Part shown: piece after piece, positions 48,801 to 58,113 of the stretch
How positions within the stretch are numbered: the stretch's first letter is position 1
Layout of the letters: each line of letters opens with the position of its first letter
Source: Pogona vitticeps
Taxonomy: Eukaryota; Chordata; Lepidosauria; Squamata; Agamidae
Direction of reading: 5' to 3'
Assembly (NCBI RefSeq): GCF_051106095.1
Contig: NC_135794.1
Coordinates: 24,430,747-24,494,746, forward strand
Length of the DNA: 64,000 nucleotides
Position numbers and translations under genes: made by a program
Notes under the pieces: generated by a model
What the model saw: only the letters and a program-made list of their open reading frames with translations
The model's database searches: none
What the model was told of the DNA's origin: nothing

Positions 48801-51800
48801 CTGGCTTCCTTGGTCTGTGGATGTCAGACTCCACCTGTGCAGTAGGGGGTGGAGAAGCACGCTTACCTGTTTTAAATTAAGCAGAACAATAAAGAAAACA
48901 TAAAAGCTACCTTTACAGATGACAAGCACTCGAGTAAGCGGGTATTTATCAGACAGGGCTACAAGGCAGTATACCAATTCTCCTTTCCAAAAAAAGGAGG
49001 AATTATCAAAGTTTCTGAAACTGGACACAACTCTGATTCGGCACTCATTTATGGTTTAGATGGGAAAAAAAAGGACGCCTGGTCTGCAAAGGAAATCATT
49101 TGGTTCAAAATTCCCAACAGAAGCAGCAGCAGCAACAACAACAAAAAAGAGATTTATCAAAAGGGATTGTTTTATTCTGTTGTTTTTAATAGTGTTTTTA
49201 ATACTGTTCTTATTTGTGAGTTTTTAATATGTTTAAGTCAGGGACCCTTACAGATGTGCCTCTGGATGCAGCAGCTCTTTGTGTCTTTCTGTTTCTCTGT
49301 TACAGAAGGTGGCCTGAGTGTGCCAAGCGACACGTCGCTCTCTCCAGCAAGCCAAAACAGTCCCTATTGCATGACTCCAGTGTCCCAAGGTTCACCGGCC
49401 AGTTCTGGGATTGGAAGCCCCATGGCATCTGCCACGATCACGAAAATTCACAGCAAGCGGTTCAGAGAGTAAGAGCTCCTTAAGACTTCCTTCCCGTGCG
49501 CCTCCCCCCCCCTCCGCTTTTTGGCCTTTCTTTGAAACATACATGCTTGAGCTTGACCTAACAGAAGCCAATCAGCCTCGTTGAGCTAATCTTTTGTGCC
49601 TCCTGACCCTGCAGGTACTGTAACCAAGTTCTCAGTAAAGAGATAGACGAGTGCGTGACGCTCCTGTTGCAAGAGCTGGTCAGTTTCCAGGAGCGGATCT
49701 ACCAGAAAGACCCCATGAGAGCCAAAGCGAAGAGGCGGCTGGTGATGGGCCTCCGGGAGGTCACCAAGCACATGAAGCTGAGCAAGATCAAGTGTGTCAT
49801 CATTTCTCCCAACTGTGAGAAAATCCAGTCAAAAGGTACGCGGGGAGGTGAAACCCCCTCCCCCTGCTGTAAGCAGCATCCGCAGCCACGTGGAATGGTC
49901 TTTTGCTGCTTTTCCTTTTGTGCCATTTTCCGCCTAGTGCGTGTAGAATGTCATCTCTCGAGTTCTGCAGAATGTCATGTATGTGTTTCCGCTCCTTCCT
50001 CCTCCAGTTCCTCCTACCCAGAAAGTCTTCTGAACCCCAGGGGTTCAGATGTCTCTTCCGAATGGCCTGCTGTAGAGCCTGGGGACTCCACATTTGTCAG
50101 CCGGTGGGGTGGAGGGGGAACAGGATGAGTGGTTATGGTGAGACAGAAGCATCCTTTTAAGTGCTTTCTACCCAGGCATGCCTGTGTAACATGGATGTTG
50201 GTAACGGGCACATATTTGGCAGATAAATGTGAATCTTAGGGGTTTATTTGAAAAGCATAATGCGTGAAGAGGTTCCTGTTTCATTCTGAGCTGTCTGTCC
50301 AGTTTGTAGAAAACCTTAATGTTCGACTTAAACATTTTATTGAAAGTGCCTGACTTAATCTGGTGGAGACAAGAGAGTTCTTCACCCTTGGCTGTCTCCT
50401 TTCTCGTCGTGCTCTCAGGTGGTCTTGATGAAGCTCTGTACAACGTCATAGCCATGGCACGGGAGCAAGAAATCCCCTTTGTCTTTGCCCTCGGCCGTAA
50501 AGCTCTCGGCCGTTGCGTGAACAAGCTGGTTCCTGTCAGCGTGGTCGGCATCTTCAATTATTCGGGTGCCGAGGTAAGTGGGTGCGTTTCGGCTCCGACA
50601 TTAAGGTGGACATCTTCCACATTTCAGCAAAATGTCCCCCAAAAGATCGTTGTGACGCCTGAATACAAATGCATTCTGTATATTGACGTGTGTCAAATTA
50701 CCTGTGGCACGTGTCACCCAAGGGGTCGTGGTGTGCAATGTTTTCCTTCTCAGATTCTTGGAGCAGACCAGAGCCAATAATGCTCCCTTTCACATAAAAC
50801 ACTGCAATATTTCTCAAAATCTGAGAATGGTAGCACTTGCCTCCTTATTGAACAGGTGCCTATTTAGCCGCCTTGGGTCCTTTTATGGAGAAAATGTTTT
50901 AAATAAATAATTGAAGCACAGGTACTGATGGAGGTCTCAAATTGGCGCTCACAAGAAAAGGCATTTGCTTGATTCCTTCGGTGGATGTTGCTGACAAGAG
51001 GACAAGCGAGGGATGAGCAGAGCAGAGCAGCAGGCTAAAATGAAGCCCCAAACTCACATAGCTCTCCTGGACATCTGAGCACGGCCCATATCCAGTATTA
51101 AATTTTGTAACTGGAAGATAAATGGAAGGGAGTGCAAGCAGTTAAGGAGACTCTTATGTCTGTTTCATAAAAACCATGGTGAGCCATTTGCTTGATAGGA
51201 ATTTGAATTCTTCTCCAGGGGCTAAAGCTGTTGTCCATCTTCCCATACATTACCCATGCTGTGCAAGATGCAAAATCTTCCCTCAGATGCTGGGCAAACA
51301 TCTAGAATTGCAGTGCAGCAAAAGGCATTTTTCAGTATATGATTTTAATTCTGAGAAGAATACATTGCAGACAGGGAATGGTTCTTTGTCTTTTAGAACC
51401 TCTTCAATAAGCTGGTGTCGTTGACGGAGGAGGCCAGAAAAGCCTACCAAGACATGGTGGCCGCCATGGAGCAAGAGCAGGAGGAGGCTTTGAAGAACAT
51501 CAAGAAGGCCCCTCACCACATGGGACATTCCCGGAACCCTTCTGCCGCCAGCGCCATTTCCTTCTGCAGTGTTATTTCAGAGCCCATTTCCGAAGTTAAC
51601 GAGAAGGAGTACGGTAAGCCTGTCTTTGGAAAGATGAGTCTGTGCCGGACTTTTCCAGATCTACATTAAAAGGGTTTTGGCCCTCTTTCCCTTCCCTGCC
51701 CCTCCCTGTTAATGTTTCTGATCTGGTGGCCGTACTTTGTGCCAATGGCAAGAAGGCAATCTTTTCATCATCATGGTCGTCAGTGATTTTGTCGGTTTCT

Positions 51801-53545
51801 GCAGTCCAGCCGTCAGGGGTAAATTAACTGGACTGTCTGAAACGTTAATTGTGGAGTTCTTCCTCATCCTAAGAAAACCTTCCTGAAGATAAGGGCTGAT
51901 GGGCTTTGGGTTGGACTCCCTTGGACTGGGGTGGTGGGCAGATACTCCTTCATGAAAGCTTTTTATCCCTGCCTGTCCGAGATGCTTTAGCTGCTGGTTC
52001 TCAGGACTGGTAGGAGGTTAGCCGACGCTTGGGTCCTTTCTTGAATTCACAGTTCTGTGATTCGATGAGTCACCTCTAGTATCAGCTTCTTAGTATGCTC
52101 TTGCACTCATCCTGCAGCAACCCCAGGGTGAACGATGAGGTCAGTGCGTAGGAGTTGGTTTTGTAGTATGGAGCATGAACCTGCAATGCTAGACTAGTTT
52201 ATGCCCATATTCAGCCTGATCAAGTCAGTCTCTTCCTGTAAATGTAAGTTTGTTCGATGCTTGCTATTTAAGAGAAGAGTCCAGAATACTGCAGCCTTGT
52301 AAATAACATGCCTTCTTGCATTTCCTGCAGTGAGTTCACAATGTTCAAAATAAGCAAAACAACCAAGAATAAAAATAGAATTAAAACAGATAAAAATTCA
52401 GGCTAGCTTGTGTAAAAGCAAAGTGTGCTCCTGATATACTGCCCCATAGGGCATAAAACACTCTCTGGGCAGTTTATAATATAATTAGACAAACAACACT
52501 TTGCCCCCACCTCCCAGTCAGCTGGGGACTCACTCAGTTTACTCATCTCCCAAGGATGTAAGGCTGAGTCACATCTTGAGCTGGCTCAGAGCAGAGTCTT
52601 CACTGCAGTATTGAAGTTTAATCTCTGCCACGAGGCTCCTCCAAAAGATTATTATCTTTCTTTTGAACTGTCATTAGTTTTGGAATTAAACAGTCAAGCC
52701 AACCTGGCTCGGTTTAATTCACCTTCTCCAAAGCAGGTGAATTAAACCTGTACATGAGAACAAGGTTTGATTTCCTTTAGAATTTCTTTGTATCAAAGTG
52801 GTTAAGGGAAAGGGAAGAAAATTCTTGTCTCAAATCTTTTCTGGACTTTTATGTGTTTCACCTTCCCCCAGAAACAAATTGGAGGAGCATGGTGGAAACC
52901 TCAGATGGACTGGAAACCTCTGAAAATGAGCGAGGGGCCTCCTGCAAGGCGGTGGTTGCAGACCATGTGGGCCACAGCAAGGCTGCGGCGAATAAGCCCC
53001 TGTCCCTCGTTGCCTCCACTGCCGCCACCGGGACCATCACGATTGTCGCCCAAGGGAAAGCGCTGAGCGGGAAAGAGGAAGTGAAGCCTGATGACAACCT
53101 GGAATGGGCCTCCCAGCAAAGCACAGACACCGGCTCTTTGGATGGCAGCTGCAGAGATATTTTGAACTCCTCCATGACCAGCACGACCAGTACCCTGGTC
53201 CCAGGAATGCTGGAGGAAGAGGAAGATGAGGAGGACGAGGACGAAGAGGACTACGCCCACGAACCGATCTCGGAAGAAGTTCAGCTCAACAGCAGAATTG
53301 AATCTTGGGTTTCAGAGACTCAGCGGACGATGGAGACGCTCCAGCTCGGGAAGGGCCTTGGTGGTGCAGAAGAGGATCACGCTGAGCCGAGCGAGGACGA
53401 AGAACTGGAGACACCCGAGCACGTGGATTCAGCGATCGATGCGGAGGAATGGACATTGGAGAAGCACGCGAGTAAAGTCCAGCAGAAGCTGAGCACCTGT
53501 GGTTCGCTGGACTCTAAGCATACAGACTCAAATTATATACCCTAG
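32184..53545 (+). CDS. SECISBP2L: SECISBP2L, SECIS-binding protein 2-like (complete, 17 coding exons)
   Basis: Paralogue of SBP2 that binds SECIS elements of selenoprotein mRNAs. It is cytoplasmic/nuclear, and its own role in Sec insertion is less clear than that of SBP2. Exons: 32184-32207, 38813-38991, 39850-40174, 41069-41204, 42050-42289, 43272-43384, 43746-43877, 44130-44213, 45019-45186, 46381-46522, 47887-48056, 48389-48521, 49306-49468, 49615-49835, 50419-50573, 51397-51613, 52872-53545. They sum to 3276 nt, 1091 residues plus stop (human about 1101). All introns are GT-AG with matching phase. Landmarks: KLSAEVEPFIPQKK near the N-terminus, SEADIDSDSGYCSPKHS (about 270-290), the Sec-incorporation-like region around KRPTALKKIILKEREEKK (about 560-580), the L7Ae RNA-binding domain (about 690-800, IPFVFALGRKALGRCVNKLV), and an acidic run EEEEDEEDEDEEDY near 985. 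Confidence 0.97.
33757..34205 (-). mobile_element. L2-like LINE, 3' fragment, minus orientation
   Basis: Begins with a (TTTA)n tail (33757-33815), then CCCCGCCTATCTAGTC and CGACCACTCTAGGCGGCTTA. The minus strand encodes the C-terminal peptide of the reverse-transcriptase ORF (NRAFSAVAPRLWNNLPPEIR, then LGTFKNQLKTWMFRQAF), typical of L2/CR1-clade LINEs. Heavily 5'-truncated. Confidence 0.88.
34548..34842 (-). mobile_element. RTE/BovB-like LINE, 3' fragment, minus orientation
   Basis: The minus strand encodes FGHITRKQDSLEKTIMLGKW, then GRPNTRWIDLIKE and LSGAADDRS, the C-terminal signature of RTE/BovB-clade LINE proteins (consensus FGHxxRxxDSLEKTxMLGK, RGRPxxRWxD). BovB-type elements are abundant in squamates. 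Truncated and diverged. Confidence 0.82.
35235..35397 (+). repeat. tRNA-derived SINE, plus orientation
   Basis: The tRNA-like head AGTGTGGTGTAGCAGATAGA is followed by a clear box B in CTGGGTTCGAATCTCGACTG, and by GGAAACTCATTGGGG and GGAAGCCTCATTGGGGTCAC in the body. Confidence 0.83.
35655..35750. repeat. hAT-MITE-like repeat fragment
   Basis: TTGCAACTCCCATTAACCCT and ATTATGAGAGTTGTCGAACA are inverted relatives (AACTCCCAT against ATGAGAGTT), like the MITEs at 10834 and 63188. Ends not resolved. Confidence 0.55.
37177..37455. mobile_element. MITE of the CCCTGTTTCCCC family, copy 2 (inverted)
   Basis: 279 bp with TIRs CCCTGTTTCCCC and GGGGAAACGGGG and TA on each side (37175-37176 and 37456-37457). 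The interior is the reverse complement of copy 1 (for example GGGCTTATTTTCAGGGGATG). Confidence 0.88.
38813..38991 (+). CDS. SECISBP2L: SECISBP2L coding exon 2
   Basis: Residues 9-67 plus two bases of Arg68, NVKLSAEVEPFIPQKKG to FVQENQSN. Acceptor CACCATTAAG, donor GTAACT. Confidence 0.96.
38992..39849 (+). other. SECISBP2L intron 2
   Basis: Non-coding, no element recognised. Confidence 0.75.
39850..40174 (+). CDS. SECISBP2L: SECISBP2L coding exon 3
   Basis: Completes Arg68 and codes residues 69-176, QLPLYNNDIRWQPPNPNP through YYQLMPAPCAQVMGFYHP to GPAVQK. Acceptor TGTTGTAG, donor GTAAGG. Proline- and tyrosine-rich N-terminal region. Confidence 0.96.
40175..41068 (+). other. SECISBP2L intron 3
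   Basis: Non-coding. Two hAT-MITE-like fragments lie at 40225-40405 (CAGAATTCTGGGAGTTCCAG; CCAGTGGCGAAGGCTTCTAG). A 23-A run lies at 40926-40948. Confidence 0.7.
40225..40405. repeat. hAT-MITE-like repeat fragments
   Basis: The words AGAATTCTGGGAGTTCCAGT and GAAGGCTTCTAGGGGTGTTA, with ACATCTGGGGACCCCAGG, correspond to the interior and right end of the 63188 element. No clean ends or target duplication were seen. Confidence 0.5.
41069..41204 (+). CDS. SECISBP2L: SECISBP2L coding exon 4
   Basis: Residues 177-221 plus one base of Asp222, PQPSQSHIKSKRPPVKSV to VLLVDACQQT. Acceptor CCAAACAG, donor GTACGG. Confidence 0.95.
41205..42049 (+). other. SECISBP2L intron 4
   Basis: Non-coding, with the AT-rich palindromic repeat at 41681-41850. 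Confidence 0.75.
41681..41850. repeat. AT-rich palindromic amniote repeat
   Basis: Begins GAGTGGATTTGATTCAAATC and ends ATGGATTCTTATCCACCCTG. The interior has multiple self-complementary TTTAAATCATGATTTAAA blocks. Resembles a common reptile repeat; class uncertain. Confidence 0.6.
42050..42289 (+). CDS. SECISBP2L: SECISBP2L coding exon 5
   Basis: Completes Asp222 and codes residues 223-301, FPSEIASKSLSE through SSSEQGASEADIDSDSGY to ESVAGNV, plus one base of residue 302. Acceptor GCTTTTTAG, donor GTAAAC. Serine/arginine-rich stretch in the middle. Confidence 0.94.
   Translation: MSPPRSRASPCRRARAPCTGGRKAAAAAGGGEPPTWPSRPASKGPAKPTLTATAATAAPSTVTKLPPGPPGAPSLWREM
42290..43271 (+). other. SECISBP2L intron 5
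   Basis: 982-bp intron containing the candidate 25-nt microexon at 42418-42442. Otherwise nothing recognised. Confidence 0.75.
43272..43384 (+). CDS. SECISBP2L: SECISBP2L coding exon 6
   Basis: Completes Gly302 and codes residues 303-339, PSWINVSSQATQKKPW to EQHNNSQ. Acceptor TTTCTGCAG, donor GTATTG. A second AG seven bases downstream would shift the phase; see the microexon finding. Confidence 0.9.
43385..43745 (+). other. SECISBP2L intron 6
   Basis: 361-bp intron, donor GTATTG and acceptor CACCCAG. Nothing else seen. Confidence 0.8.
43746..43877 (+). CDS. SECISBP2L: SECISBP2L coding exon 7
   Basis: Residues 340-383, PSFRCRGHSTSSERRQSL to EPLYFE. Acceptor TACACCCAG, donor GTAACA. Contains a locally duplicated SRAQPS-like stretch not in my memory of the human protein. 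Confidence 0.95.
44130..44213 (+). CDS. SECISBP2L: SECISBP2L coding exon 8
   Basis: Residues 384-411, DEEEFPELNSDSGNSK to HAPKV. Acceptor TCTGTTCAG, donor GTAAGA. Confidence 0.93.
44214..45018 (+). other. SECISBP2L intron 8
   Basis: Non-coding. Holds a Tigger-like fragment (44450-44575) and a LINE-type tail (44738-44800: TTTATTTTATTT, then GCCGCCCACTCTACCCAAAG). Confidence 0.7.
44450..44575. repeat. Tigger-like DNA-transposon fragment
   Basis: Words CCGCGGATGCCAGAAATTGT, GGATAAGAAAACCCTGTATA and ACCGCGGATACTGATATGAC resemble the ends of Tigger-class MITEs. No intact TIR pair. Confidence 0.5.
45019..45186 (+). CDS. SECISBP2L: SECISBP2L coding exon 9
   Basis: Residues 412-467, LDDLPENSPINIVQTPIP through KRAKSQKKKALAAALATA to EQRKLQ. 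Acceptor ACCTCTAG, donor GTCTGT. The lysine-rich stretch is conserved between SBP2 and SBP2L. Confidence 0.96.
45425..45482 (+). repeat. LINE/SINE 3' tail (CCTTGGGTCC family)
   Basis: GAGCTTCCTTGGGTCCTTTT, then GAAAGGTGGGGTAAAAATAT and AAATAAATAA. Same family as 31305 and 50868. It ends exactly where the next LINE begins. Confidence 0.6.
45483..46025 (+). mobile_element. L2-like LINE, 3' end, plus orientation
   Basis: An open frame from 45483 to 45878 encodes the C-terminal part of the LINE protein: YQHISPTLAALHWLPICFRV, then YKALNGLGPRYLAERLLPP, then FSAVAPRLWNNLPPAIRTAP and FKTQLKTWLF. A 3' UTR follows with GCCGCCTAGAGTGGTCC and GATAGGCGGGGTATAAATT, then an (AAAT)n tail. It is 5'-truncated, but the 131-codon stretch is still open, so it is probably the youngest LINE in the window. 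Confidence 0.9.
46381..46522 (+). CDS. SECISBP2L: SECISBP2L coding exon 10
   Basis: Residues 468-514 plus one base of Val515, EAVSKAAGKKSKTPVQLD through DMLAALEKQQQAMKARQI to TRPLSYT. Acceptor TTCTTCCAG, donor GTAGGT. Confidence 0.96.
46523..47886 (+). other. SECISBP2L intron 10
   Basis: Non-coding, no element recognised. A G run lies at about 47808-47818. Confidence 0.75.
47887..48056 (+). CDS. SECISBP2L: SECISBP2L coding exon 11
   Basis: Completes Val515 and codes residues 516-571, GSPAPFHTKESSGRKSF to KLKRPTALKK. Acceptor CCTTTTAG, donor GTAAGC. Corresponds to the Sec-incorporation domain region of SBP2. Confidence 0.95.
48057..48388 (+). other. SECISBP2L intron 11
   Basis: 332-bp intron, nothing else seen. 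Confidence 0.8.
48389..48521 (+). CDS. SECISBP2L: SECISBP2L coding exon 12
   Basis: Residues 572-615 plus one base of Glu616, IILKEREEKKGRLSVDHN to ELVSQE. Acceptor TTGTTTCAG. The donor GTCAGA is weak, and reading through it would continue in frame for about 44 codons before a stop. Confidence 0.92.
48522..49305 (+). other. SECISBP2L intron 12
   Basis: Non-coding, nothing recognised. A short CAG/CAA-rich run near 49120-49145. Confidence 0.75.
49306..49468 (+). CDS. SECISBP2L: SECISBP2L coding exon 13
   Basis: Completes Glu616 and codes 617-669 plus two bases of residue 670, GGLSVPSDTSLSPASQNS through SPASSGIGSPMASATITK to KRFR. Acceptor CTGTTACAG, donor GTAAGA. Confidence 0.96.
49615..49835 (+). 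CDS. SECISBP2L: SECISBP2L coding exon 14
   Basis: Residues 671-743, YCNQVLSKEIDECVTLLL through MGLREVTKHMKLSKIKCV to CEKIQSK, plus one base of Gly744. Start of the RNA-binding domain. Acceptor CCCTGCAG, donor GTACGC. Confidence 0.97.
49836..50418 (+). other. SECISBP2L intron 14
   Basis: Non-coding, nothing recognised. Confidence 0.75.
50419..50573 (+). CDS. SECISBP2L: SECISBP2L coding exon 15
   Basis: Completes Gly744 and codes 745-795, GLDEALYNVIAMAREQEI, then PFVFALGRKALGRCVNKL, then VGIFNYSGAE. This is the L7Ae core that contacts the kink-turn of the SECIS. Acceptor GTGCTCTCAG, donor GTAAGT. Confidence 0.97.
50574..51396 (+). other. SECISBP2L intron 15
   Basis: Non-coding, with a LINE/SINE-type 3' tail at 50868-50912. 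Confidence 0.75.
50868..50912 (+). repeat. LINE/SINE 3' tail (GCCGCCTTGGGT family)
   Basis: AGCCGCCTTGGGTCCTTTTA, then GGAGAAAATG and AAATAAATAA. Related to 31305 and 45425. Confidence 0.6.
51397..51613 (+). CDS. SECISBP2L: SECISBP2L coding exon 16
   Basis: Residues 796-867, NLFNKLVSLTEEARKAYQ to PISEVNEKEY, plus one base of Glu868. End of the L7Ae domain followed by HHMGHSRNPSAASAISFC. Acceptor CTTTTAG, donor GTAAGC. Confidence 0.97.
51614..52871 (+). other. SECISBP2L intron 16
   Basis: 1.26-kb intron before the terminal exon. Nothing recognised with confidence. Confidence 0.75.
52872..53545 (+). CDS. SECISBP2L: SECISBP2L coding exon 17 (terminal)
   Basis: Completes Glu868 and codes residues 869-1091, TNWRSMVETSDGLETSEN, then DNLEWASQQSTDTGSLDG, an acidic run, NSRIESWVSETQRTMETL, and the end HTDSNYIP before TAG. 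Acceptor CTTCCCCCAG. The tail is the most diverged part relative to human. Confidence 0.96.
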
Positions 53546-56500
53546 ACTCAAGCACAAACTCAGGAATCTTTAATATTTTAAAACTAACTGTTGTAAGGAT
53601 TGTAGCCATTGCTTTGTGTGCTTCATCTCAGCATTTTGCACTGTGTAATTGTTTAATATGAGTATTTAATTCACGACATAATTTTTTTTGTGTGTAGCAG
53701 TCTTTATTGCTTTTTCCATTGAGAACAAGCGCCTGCATGTGTGTGTAATGAATATTTATATCTTTCCTAGAACACATGATGCGTGTTAAAACTGTCACTG
53801 GGCCTCTTTTTGTACATGAAAACTATTTCCAAATGACCATTTTTACAGAAAACTATTCTCAGATGATACCTTCAAAATTCCTATGCTTATTATTATTTTT
53901 TAAAAGACTGACAGAGTGCCCGAGATTTGCTTTGATGATCTTGCAGATTTTGGCACCAGGCATTAGGCCAGAATGAGTATGTTGTGAGGCTTTAAAGATG
54001 TCTGTAACCAGAGGAGAATCCTTACTGAGCAAAGAGGCACATTAACCAGCCGTTTCACTCCAGTAATGTCTTCTGACTGGCCTCTGAGGGTATGCACTTC
54101 AGAAATGCACTCTGGAGATTTGGAGACTATAATCAGCTGAAACGTTTTAGCAAGGCACTTGTGGAAAGGGAACTCCTCCCTCCTTTCCAAGGGTCTACTT
54201 TAATGTCACAGTGCCTGTAGAACTACAGAAAGGGACCTTTTCTTTAGCCACAATGACTTTTCATTTTTTTGATTTCTTCCTTAACACTGTCTTGCTGTTC
54301 TTTGGCTGTTTCTTAGTTCTTTCACTTATCTCAGGAATGCTGATATGTATTCGTAACTGCGATGTAAATATACCAAAATACATGTTTTTAAAAAGTTGAA
54401 TATTGATCCTTCAGCGGAAAATGACACAAGAGCTGAGTTTATATGGGAAACCTGGAGGCTGTTGTATTTTAGGATGTGGTACCCCTGCACATGTTTGTTT
54501 TTCAGCTTGGAATTAGTCATAGCATGGATTCTTGTGGAGAAGTGTGACTATTATGGTTCGGTAGCAGTTTGGCTCCCTGGGATTAGATTTTGATAGCAGC
54601 AAGAAATGGAAGTGCATCAGTCGGAAGGGCTGGGAGACCCACTGATTTAGAGAGAAAATTTAGATCGATTTACTCTTATTATCCATCTCTATATGCTCGG
54701 TGTCTGAGTTTTCCAGCGTTGCCCATTAAGAAATATCTGATAAGTGGCATGAAAAATGCTTGAGGAGCTGAATATTCATTGATTATTGATAATCAATAAT
54801 AAGCTTTATGAAAATTGACTTCCCAAGGTATCCGGGTTTCCCCCTCCCACACAGTTAGTTAGGCTGTTCACTTAATAATTAGGGACCAATAGCTTTCACA
54901 TCTTCAAAACTAGTGTTCTATATTGTACAGAAAAATAATCGGGTTTGGTGTCTTAAAAACTGATGTTGTCATCCCGTGCTAAGGACCGTAGCAGAAAAAC
55001 CCAGTTTGAGTCTTTAAGTAAGTAGTCTTTTGGTGTACGTGAACACTGTATTTTGTTAAGGAGAACATGTGAGTACTGATAGGCCAGCTCTTCCTGACAT
55101 TATTTAAGATGTCCAGAAATTGGCATTTTCCCCTTCCTTTCCCCCCCCCCAAGCCCTAGTTAACTCCAATGACTCCTTGAGTAGATCCCTTTTTTAAAAT
55201 TTCCCGCCTCTCTTTTTTTTTTTTTTTGGTGAATCTGGTTTGTCCACTAGTTTACATCAAAGACAACATGCTAGTGCACCCCGTTTCCCACTGCTGATAC
55301 ACTTCACAGTTTGCTATTACATGTGAACTTTCCCATCTAAGAATTACAAGAGATCTCCTCGGGGCGAACAGGACATCAGTGAAGGAAGCTGTGCTTTAGA
55401 AAAATGATAATTCTGGGATGTGATCGCTGAGCATCAGTTTGAGAAAAGAATCTGTCTGCTAGGATGCCATGGAGGTGTGTGTTTTATTGTGATCCCTATT
55501 AAGGAAGGTTTTCTGGTGCGGTGCAAAGATGTGTTTGCAGTTAAGTCGTTTTTTTTCCTAATAAGCCTCCTAATGTTCTTGTTCCTTTTGTAAAGTTACT
55601 TTTCACTCCCATGATGTAATGTAGTTTCTATACCAATATAAGCTATGGGTCCTTGCATACTGAAAAAGGCCGTTTCTGCTCTCTTATATAGGTGGCAATT
55701 TAGGACATGTTTCATAGATACTAGATCCTCAGAAAAGCCCATTTATTGATTTTTTTTTTACTAGTTAATGGCAGAAGATGTGGGTTGCAGGGAAAGAACA
55801 GTGTTTAGTAGGTTTCAACTTCTTTAAAAATGGGTTGAGATGACTGGGTGGGCAGAATATTTAGAAGAATCTCCAGTATTTGTATGACAGTAACTTAGCC
55901 TTGAAAAATGAATGAAAAGACTGACACAGTTAGGCCTTTGGCAGGCTGATCCGTGGGGCTGGGTGGGGTGAGGTTATAGGTTGCTAATACACTGTTTCCT
56001 TCCAAGTATGTCTTTGTGGTCATTAAGCCAACTAAACCCAATCAATACTATTCCTCCCATGGTTGAAATTTTAAATGGCATTTGATTGCCAGCTTAATGC
56101 TTGATCAGTGACTGGAGAAATGTTTAACTTGCTCTATGTGTGTGTGTGTTGTTGTTGTTGTTTTAATAGAAGAAGAGATCCTTTTTGTGAATGCATTTGT
56201 GTGAATTGTGAACATAAACACTGGGAAATAATTGTAGAACGTTTTGGTGGTCGGGTGAACACAGTGAAATGGAGTCCATCAACTCCTCGGATGGATATTC
56301 TCATGTTTTAATAGCACGGAGACAAAAAATAAGTCCTTTTCCTAAAGCTGCTGTTTTCAGGAATAGTCATAGTCTTTGTGTTTGTGTGTGTGTGTGTGTG
56401 CGTGCGTGCATGTGCCAAGTTGTGCCAAGTAATCAAGATAGTTCATGAATTCACCATGTTTTAAACTCTTAATTCGGTAGGAAGCCTTTAAAAAGTAACA

Positions 56501-56905
56501 AAGCCATACATGGAATTTGTACAGCTTTATGCCCAGTCCTGCCCTGCAGAAACAGTAAAGAACGGGACTAATAAAACTTTAAAACCATTAACAGTTTTAA
56601 AAAAAAGATCAAAATAACTGACACAGCCCAGTTAATGTTCCTATGTGGTTCATGTATTTTTAAAGACTGTAATAAAGTAATGTCTGTTAATCTTTGATAC
56701 CTGTACACTTGTAGTAACAGAACGTAGGTTTAAAATAGAGAAGCATTATGAGTTTACTTCATGAACAGGTTCTGTCTGTGTTCTCCTTTTATGAAGGATA
56801 ATTCTGTCTACCATACTTTTTTGGAGTAATAACTGCTTTTTGCACTATGTAAATACTAGTGGGGGTTCTTCTGTAATGAATAAAAAAATGATTATAAAAA
56901 AGCGG
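53546..56905 (+). other. SECISBP2L: SECISBP2L 3' UTR (probable)
   Basis: AT-rich sequence without recognised repeats after the TAG. Poly(A) signals AATAAA occur at 56671-56676 and 56879-56884, the latter followed by a GT-rich stretch around 56.91-56.94 kb. A 3.3-kb 3' UTR is in keeping with the long 3' UTR of the mammalian gene. The absence of recent TE insertions across 3.3 kb supports selection. Cleavage site not directly shown. Confidence 0.6.
56879..56884 (+). terminator. Candidate SECISBP2L poly(A) signal
   Basis: AATAAA followed within 30-60 bp by a GT-rich stretch. An earlier AATAAA at 56671 could give a slightly shorter transcript. Confidence 0.5.
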
Positions 56906-57986
56906 TGTGATAATTACACCAATCTGTTTGTGTTCTGTGTCAGCCTCGTAGTGCGAGGGTGCGACGTTCGAAGGGGAGTTAGCTTTCCGACTTGGTTGCA
57001 TTCGGTGTAATGACTATGGTAAGTCACAGGAACCTGACTCTTAATAATTGTGTTATTAATCCAAAATATAGAGTGTATTCTAGCTTATCCTGTAGAATAC
57101 TGTACTTGGTTTCTACCTCACCTCTCCATTCATCTGTCCGCTTGGGGAACAGGTCCCACACAGAGAGAGGGGAGGGACAGATCCTCGTAGAGGGATAGTT
57201 TTATGTAAAAAAAGAATAATAAGAATAATAAGAAAAAAAGTACCTGTGCCAGTTTGGTCACTTGCGCTTTCCAGAGGTCATTTCTGTTAGCCATGGATTG
57301 GTCTAGATTTTTTCTGGCTCGTCTTCTATCTATGGATGATTATAACCTTGTTAGGATCTGTCATTCCGCACTGCAGGGGTGTTAGCAAGGAAGGGAGATA
57401 GCTCTTTCAACTGTAGATTTGAAATGTTGCCGAGAGGGAAAAGACTTTCCTTGACTGCCCTGAAGGTAGTAAAAGGCCTACAGACAACTTTCCCGTCCTG
57501 TGGCCGAGTCTATATCAAAAGTCCAGTTTTACATGATGAAGCAAGAAATAAAACCTAAGTATTCTCGAAGGCAGAGAGCCTAAGCCCGTGGGGACATGGA
57601 AACTCTGATCCCATAGACAAGGAGGTTCTTCTGCCTGCGTTTCTGGTTGAGAGTTTGCCCCTGTGATTCAGCCCAAGAAAGAAGTGTTGTGAACTGGAAG
57701 GAGGGCTCTTGTGCACCCATGGCCCAACCTTAGCTAAGAGGGTTTAAAATAAGACAAAGCCAGGTAAGGGTATGAGTTTAGCTGCATGGACAAAACCCCA
57801 GGCTTTAATGCTGCATGCAGCCATAGTGACCGGCAGAGAACAGCTGGACTTATGACGGTGTGCAGCATTAAAATTATATCTACTGTATACACATACACTT
57901 TAAGAGCAAAGAAACCATTGATCCAGACCTTTTCATGAAGAAACCATGTGTTGTAATACATGGCATGCTAGAATGGACTCCATATT
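56906..57986. other. Intergenic sequence downstream of SECISBP2L
   Basis: No gene or confident repeat seen. Confidence 0.65.
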
Positions 57987-57987
57987 G

Positions 57988-57992
57988 TGGGT

Positions 57993-58034
<42 letters not shown>

Positions 58035-58036
58035 GT
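57988..58036. repeat. (ATT)n microsatellite
   Basis: About 15 ATT units. Confidence 0.95.
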
Positions 58037-58113
58037 GGCTTTTGTCTATATAGGGGTTCTATGGAGTCCTAGAAACAGGCTTAAAAACTCTCTGACCATG
58101 AGGGGGGGGGGAG

